From positions 136,501 through 200,500 of the forward strand of contig JAQJZZ010000019.1 of the NCBI GenBank assembly GCA_030077755.1: DNA of 64,000 nt. The letters are read 5' to 3'. This document shows positions 59,001 through 64,000 of this stretch, piece after piece. A program made the translations under genes and the position numbers. The stretch is from Filosporella fistucella. Lineage: Eukaryota; Ascomycota; Leotiomycetes; Helotiales. The stretch's first letter is position 1, and each line of letters opens with the position of its first letter. The notes beneath the pieces are model-generated. The model worked only from the letters and a program-made list of their open reading frames with translations, did not search any database and had not been told where the DNA came from.

Positions 59001-60010
59001 CCGCAATATCCATCTGGTCCACAGTGCAGTCTTCTCAACTTCCCCATCTCCCACTCCCTGTCGTATCTGGTCAAAAATTCGGAAGCTCTTCCCTCCAACC
59101 CTTCTGCTCATCCTCTCTGTTGCATTTCCTACTACTTGTCCACCCCCAATACTCCGGTAGAAAGCCTGATCTCTCAAAATCGATCAGCCCCCATAACTTT
59201 GGTTCCCTTGACAAGAATATTCGATGTGTTGAGATCCCCATGTGTGAACATGATCTTGTGTAACTTCTCATCCTGCAGCTGCACCATTCTCGACATTTCC
59301 TTTCTACCAGCTTCTTGTATCCGTTTCCCACCTTCCGAGCCGAGGATGGGATAGTCAGCTTGAGACCGAAACGCATGAACTGAGTGAATTCCGTTTCGTT
59401 GGCGAAAGGTCCGAACTTGTAAACACCTTTGAAAAGTCGGGGATCGAATAGGGGATGCATACTAGCTGCGGCAATGCTTCCAGGATATGAATTCGGGATG
59501 CTCCTCAGTTGATCAAAGATGTCCTTCAATTGCAACAAGACGTTTTCCCCGTTCGGCTTGGGTATACCGCAGCCACGCAGTACTCAGCCGTTCTCTATCC
59601 AAGCGTTTGACGACGATGTATGTATAACAGCCGTGCTGAAATGGGCGGTATACTTTCGGTACTGGAATGGATGTATGCTCACGCACCAGCCTCATTGCTG
59701 CTACCTCAGACAGCTGTGTCCAAATGCCAACCTTGAGATAAAACTTTGTGGAAAGGCCACAAAAGTGGAAGCGCACCTCCCGATAAGCCCTTCTTCTTCA
59801 TCAGGTGCTCTGCCACTGCAAAGATGGGGTATACTCTTTCTCTGCAGGAAGGACTTCTCGCGAGTTTCTTGATAGAGGAGCAGCGTCGAGGTTTGCACGA
59901 GAACAAAGCGTACTGGGTGTCAGTGTGCTCTGAATTTGTTCTCGACGCGCGACCTTGTTGGGAGTCGTTTTCTTCAAGTTCTATCGGTCGCTGAAAATTA
60001 AAATGGTGAT
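59000..60010 (-). pseudogene. Aminoglycoside phosphotransferase-like kinase, pseudogene
   Basis: The minus strand contains ordered fragments of a fungal APH-family small-molecule kinase: MRLVREHTSIPVPKVYRPF, YIVVKRLDRERL, QLKDIFDQLRSIPNSYPGS, the catalytic loop FTHGDLNTSNILVKG, LIDFERSGFLPEYWGW and a C-terminal YDREWEM-like block. The HGDxxxxN Brenner motif and the IDFE metal site are both present. They lie in different frames, with at least three shifts: near 59525, before the catalytic loop around 59275, and again near 59195. The N-terminal region (59780-60010) is also in another frame. The gene cannot yield an active enzyme. Such kinases are common, duplicated and often lost in filamentous ascomycetes. 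Confidence 0.78.
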
Positions 60011-60579
60011 TCACGAACGAAAGAGATTCATATCGAGACCCCGTGATTCAAGAAGGGTGAGCGTTTGAAGGCGAAGTTTTGAGTCGCAGAAGCGGCATCA
60101 TTCACTCCGTAGAATTACCAAACTTTGTTCACTTCGGCCCTGGGAAGGGTGGCTGCAGGAAAGAACCTGGTGAGCAGGTTGGGGGAAAATTGATGCTATT
60201 TGTAGCATAACATTACTAATGATATAATTGATATACTAAAACATCATCTCGGTCATGAGCTGAAACTCATAACGCAACAGCCCAATAGTGGGCATTGTTA
60301 TAACATACATTCATTTCTCATGCCATCATACCGTTCAGTTTTCAGAACAGCCCATAACCCTAAGTGAAGAAAGAAAGTAAACAAACGCCATATTCAACGC
60401 CCAATTCATCCGTGTGAATTGTGATGCAGTATATCTACTTAACATAGTCATAAACATAAGAAAAAGAAATTCATAGACACCTTACTACCATACCATATGC
60501 ATAGATGACAATAAGAAAATATACATCGAAAGAGAATAGATCATTGATATGATCGAGATATACATGATGAGGAACAGGC
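60011..60579. other. Intergenic / 3' flank of the C2H2 gene
   Basis: A/T-rich sequence lies downstream of the C2H2 gene on the minus strand. It probably contains its 3' untranslated region, and no coding signal is seen. Confidence 0.6.
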
Positions 60580-62632
60580 TCAAGACCAGCCAGAAACCTG
60601 GTCATCTAAGTTTTGAGGGAAGGCAGAAGAATTATTGTAAAAAGCAAACGACTCGTTCTGATAAAGAGAGATAGGGGAGAAATCTTGACTGGAAGCAGTG
60701 TACATGGATTGATCCATGTTCTGAGTCGGCTGAACAGCCCCTGAAAGATCAAAAGGCATGTTCGGCATGTTGAAGTTGTCGGCGTCGTTTATGTTGATGT
60801 TGACGGCGGCGGGGTATGCGTTCATGACTGAAGTAGCGTCGGTCATATAAGCATTGTTGAATGTGTAACCTGTCGTGATGTTTGGCATTTGCTGCGAGAA
60901 GATTTGGTTGTCGACATCGATTTCTTCGTCGGACAAATCGGCGGCATCTTGCTCGGCGGAGGTGAGAGGAAATTCAGCAGCTGGTTCTTCCACCTCTCTC
61001 ATCCAAAACTTTAATTCCGACATTGGTGGCCAATCACCACCACCCTTTCCCCCACGCTTCTCAGCATCATCCGATTTTGAGTTCTTCGAACGACCCTTAG
61101 ACTTAGGCTTGAAATGCGCACGACGAAGATGAGCGGCAGCGTTATAGTAAGCACCGTATTTCTTCTTTTGCTGTGTGCACGCCTTGCATTTTGATAGAGG
61201 CAAAACTGGCTTTGGATGGTCTTCACCATCCGCTGGCTCAATACACATGAATTTCTTCACCATTGAAACATGCTCTCGGAGCTGATGTCTACGAAGCTCG
61301 TGCTCGCCGCGAAAGCCATCTTGGTGGCTATCACATTGCTTGCAAAATACTCGCTCGTGCTTTGGTCGTTGATAGGTTTTCGCACTGATAGCAACTTTAT
61401 CTTGTCCGTCTTTCGACTCTAATCGAGTCATCAATTGTGAAGAGTTTTCTCGAGACATTGCTTCGCTGCCACCTTTGGGCATGATCGGTCGTGCTGCTGC
61501 AAGAGTGTTTTGTTCTTGCAGGCGCTTGGCATTTCGAGACGACGTTGACGACGACGAAGATGTACTTTCATTCGACTCGGACTTCTCCATCTTCTCACCA
61601 CAATAAACAGAAGACAATGATTGAAAAGAAGGTGAAAATGAGGATACGTGACTTGCACCACCAGCACCAGCTAGAAGCTTTGACTGCTCCTCATTAGAGG
61701 AGCGACGACTATGATGAGAGGAAACAAAATGATGTACTTGATCATACATAGAATGATCTTCATATGCATCTGTGGAAAAAGAAGCGTTCGAATTGAACTT
61801 CATCATCTGAATACTTTCCAACAGAGGCTCATTGCAAAGACTATTTTGCCGACTCATGTTACTTGTGAGCGTTGTTGCAGTTGTAAGCGAGTCTGTTGTG
61901 GGTGTCGATGGGGTTGGCATATTGAAGGAGCTATTCGACATTCGATGGTTGAGTGTTGTCGAGGATGGGATTGGGAGTGAGGGCGAGATTTGAAATGTCG
62001 GCGTGATCGAATCACTGTAGCTCCCACATTCTCGACTGATGAAGTCTCCGATGTCATGGAGGTCCGCGAGACCTAGGCCCTGTTCCGGGACTTGCTGAAG
62101 CTCTGATCTCCGTTGTGTCGTCGATCTTTGCGACTGTGTCGGAGGAGCAGAGTATGTATATGGAGGATCTTGTGTGACCCAAGCCATCAACGCTGTGTCT
62201 CGTCGTGGCTCAGTATTCAGAGGTGGAGGTGTCGGACCGTTCTGCGTGAAGGGTAGGTTGCTGCTCCGTTGTGAAGAAGTCCCTCTCGAAGTTGTACGGG
62301 CCATCGATGGAGCTGGGGCCGATTGCTGAGAGTAGGTTCGTTGGCGCTGGCCATGTTTCTCGATCCGATCCTACTTGACGTTAGAACGAGGGAGGAAAGT
62401 AGTCCAAAAGAGATCCTACGGTGGATAGATGCCTGACCATGGACGGTGTTCCAGTTGGTATACTTCGCGGGACATTGCTTCGGCGTTGTTGCTGTCTGTA
62501 CGTAGGAGACTGATGTTGCTGTTTTTGTGTGAGGGAAGCTATCCTGGCTTGGAGTTCCTGTTGTTGTGCTAGGAGGCGTTGGAGCTCGCGGCCGCTATCC
62601 AAAGAGGTATCTATCCTAAGATTTGGATTCAT
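60580..62632 (-). CDS. C2H2 zinc-finger transcription factor
   Basis: The product has 667 residues and is predicted to be a nuclear DNA-binding regulator. Exon 1 (62420-62632) starts MNPNLRIDTSLDSGRELQ and contains a Gln-rich leucine-patterned helix (LQRLLAQQQELQARIASL). A 49-bp intron (62371-62419) ends GTCAAGTAG, and exon 2 is 60580-62370. Residues 72-400 are low-complexity Ser/Thr/Pro/Gln. Two fingers follow. Finger 1 is C414-x2-C417-x15-H433-x4-H438 (FCKQCDSHQ...LRRHQLREH). Finger 2 is C466-x2-C469-x15-H485-x4-H490 (SKCKACTQQKKKYG...HLRRAHF). A basic linker (KPKSKGRSKNSK) and an acidic, Asn-rich tail that could activate transcription complete it. Both fingers have wide C-to-H spacing, unlike the classic 12. 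The target genes cannot be inferred. Confidence 0.88.
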
Positions 62633-64000
62633 GTTGTATGTCTTGCAGAGTGTGATGGCTTGCTAATTGTCGATGTTTCGAGTGTTTGTAGTCTACAGCC
62701 TCGTCTTGTCAGCAATAGTTCCAGCTTGCCATACCATGGCTGATGATCCTATGGGATCTGCAACTTACAGAGGTAGACAATTATCACACGAATGGGTTGA
62801 GTTCAATACAGTTCGCAAAGATGTGATGTTTGGAACAGGAGGATATTGAGCGGTGATGCTGGCATACATAAAAGTAAGGCGGAAAGGTCGATGGATGGTC
62901 AGGGAGAAGTCAAACTAAGTATTCCTCAAAGGGCGGTAGCCACGACCATATGGGGCTCTGTGTAGGATCGGTGCCAATCCTAGGATGATGGCTGAGGGAA
63001 ATCTGAGGGATGAAATTGAGTGGTTGAGTGTATGACGAGGGTGGAAGTCTGTGATGGTGACGATGCTTTTTGGGGTGATGGTGGATGCTTGATGGCGGGA
63101 TGCATTCCTTCACTGGCCCGGAAGGTTAAAGACGTTTTAGTGGTTGAGCTTAGGGAAAGCGAAGCCCCATCAGAGGCCCTCGAATGCCCCCAAATGCCCA
63201 CCAACAACCCTTGATCCCACGGTTTCCTCAGCACTTGAATGGCCAACATCAGGCTTGAGTTTGCTGACTGGCGATGAGCCATACCAGGTGTGGGAACTGT
63301 ATGGGGCATTAAGCCTATCACAATGCATATGGCAGGCAGCTATCCTACTGCATTTCCATCGGTCTTTTCCCAATCCATACACCGATCGGGCGTAATGTGC
63401 ATGCGTGATGCTGGTATCAGCGACACCACTGGCGACAACACAGCACAACTTTGTCGACACTTCAGACCTCTCAAGCTGCCCTGTTCCATGCATGTCGATG
63501 GCACCATGCAAAGCTACGCAGAACTACCCCAGCATCCAAGTCTTTCCAGAAATGAAGCAACGAATCATCCCTTCACTTTCCCATAGTTTTCCTAATGGTT
63601 CGCTCCGACTGGGACCACCAAAAAAGTGAGGCAATCACCACTAGTCCCACGCTTGTTCGCCTCACTTCTTTGATTGAACGCTGCACGATAATTCGATATA
63701 TCGCAGGATTTAGACTCGTAACCAAGGTTCCACCAGAGCACACCACGTTGGCAGAGATGGTTCGCATCTCTTTGCCCAGCAGTATCAATCCAGACCTAGT
63801 CAAGTTGGCCACACCTCTTCTCTCAAAGGTCCCGCTTTCCCATGTCTTCTCAACGGCTTTACAGTGCACCCATTCACAACGTTTTCTCCTACACCAACCA
63901 TCTTGCTGGCAATGTCCGACAAGAACTTCTTTTTGGCTGCTGGGCGTTTTTGGAGCACATTACATGTAAGGCTCGTGGGATCGTGAGGCATTTCTCAAGG
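62633..64000. other. Upstream region of the C2H2 gene and window edge
   Basis: No gene is supported. Several frames of 60-125 codons overlap on both strands between 62.9 and 64.0 kb, with no recognisable motif, and some could be exons of a gene that continues beyond the window. CT-rich and palindromic words are unremarkable. Confidence 0.45.

Noticed and set aside
63170..63969. Overlapping 100-125-codon frames at the right edge
   Set aside because: They overlap on both strands, lack motifs and splice signals, and cannot be separated from chance without the next window.

Overview
The window is nuclear DNA of a filamentous ascomycete (Pezizomycotina). The genes have short GT-AG introns, mostly 39-120 bp, with fungal branch sites, and the families are typical of moulds: a NACHT-ankyrin STAND protein, a GPI-type GH72 enzyme, MFS sugar porters, a nitrilase and a C2H2 regulator. 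The general style suggests Leotiomycetes/Helotiales, but that placement is inference. All gene models are my own splicing by eye. In every model called intact, the exon lengths sum to a multiple of three.

Left part (1-18.8 kb). A sugar-porter MFS pseudogene (about 2.5-4.5 kb) is followed by an intact nitrilase gene. Next come the GINS replication subunit Psf3 and mitochondrial Mn superoxide dismutase, transcribed divergently from a 290-bp interval. A small Ser-rich protein gene lies at 11 kb. The 11.4-18.8 kb stretch is gene-poor and holds only a decayed gene for a small secreted protein.

Centre (18.8-47 kb). The main object is an apparently intact 10-exon gene (18813-26649) for a 2427-residue STAND protein. 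Its order is HeLo-like N-terminal domain, NACHT ATPase, an embedded RING-like zinc finger, then about 30 ankyrin-type repeats. After it come a tandem-domain protein with a Cys/His-rich tail, a small heat-shock protein with a disturbed 5' end, and a basic Pro/Tyr/Gln-repeat protein. Next are a mitochondrial helical-repeat membrane protein, an intact MFS sugar porter, a short-chain dehydrogenase, a short GH72 glucanosyltransferase, and a 680-residue protein of unknown function with a 652-bp intron.

Right part (47-64 kb). Here are a long disordered protein with C-terminal membrane segments, a single-pass membrane protein of unknown function, and a 178-residue protein that is only a STAND-type N-terminal domain. 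Three relics are interspersed: Hsp70-like, aminoglycoside-phosphotransferase-like, and one unidentified. An intact two-finger C2H2 regulator lies at 60.6-62.6 kb. The window therefore mixes housekeeping genes (Psf3, SOD2, GH72) with an accessory fraction of STAND-type immune-like genes and pseudogenes. I see no rRNA or CRISPR array, no convincing tRNA and no recognisable intact transposon.
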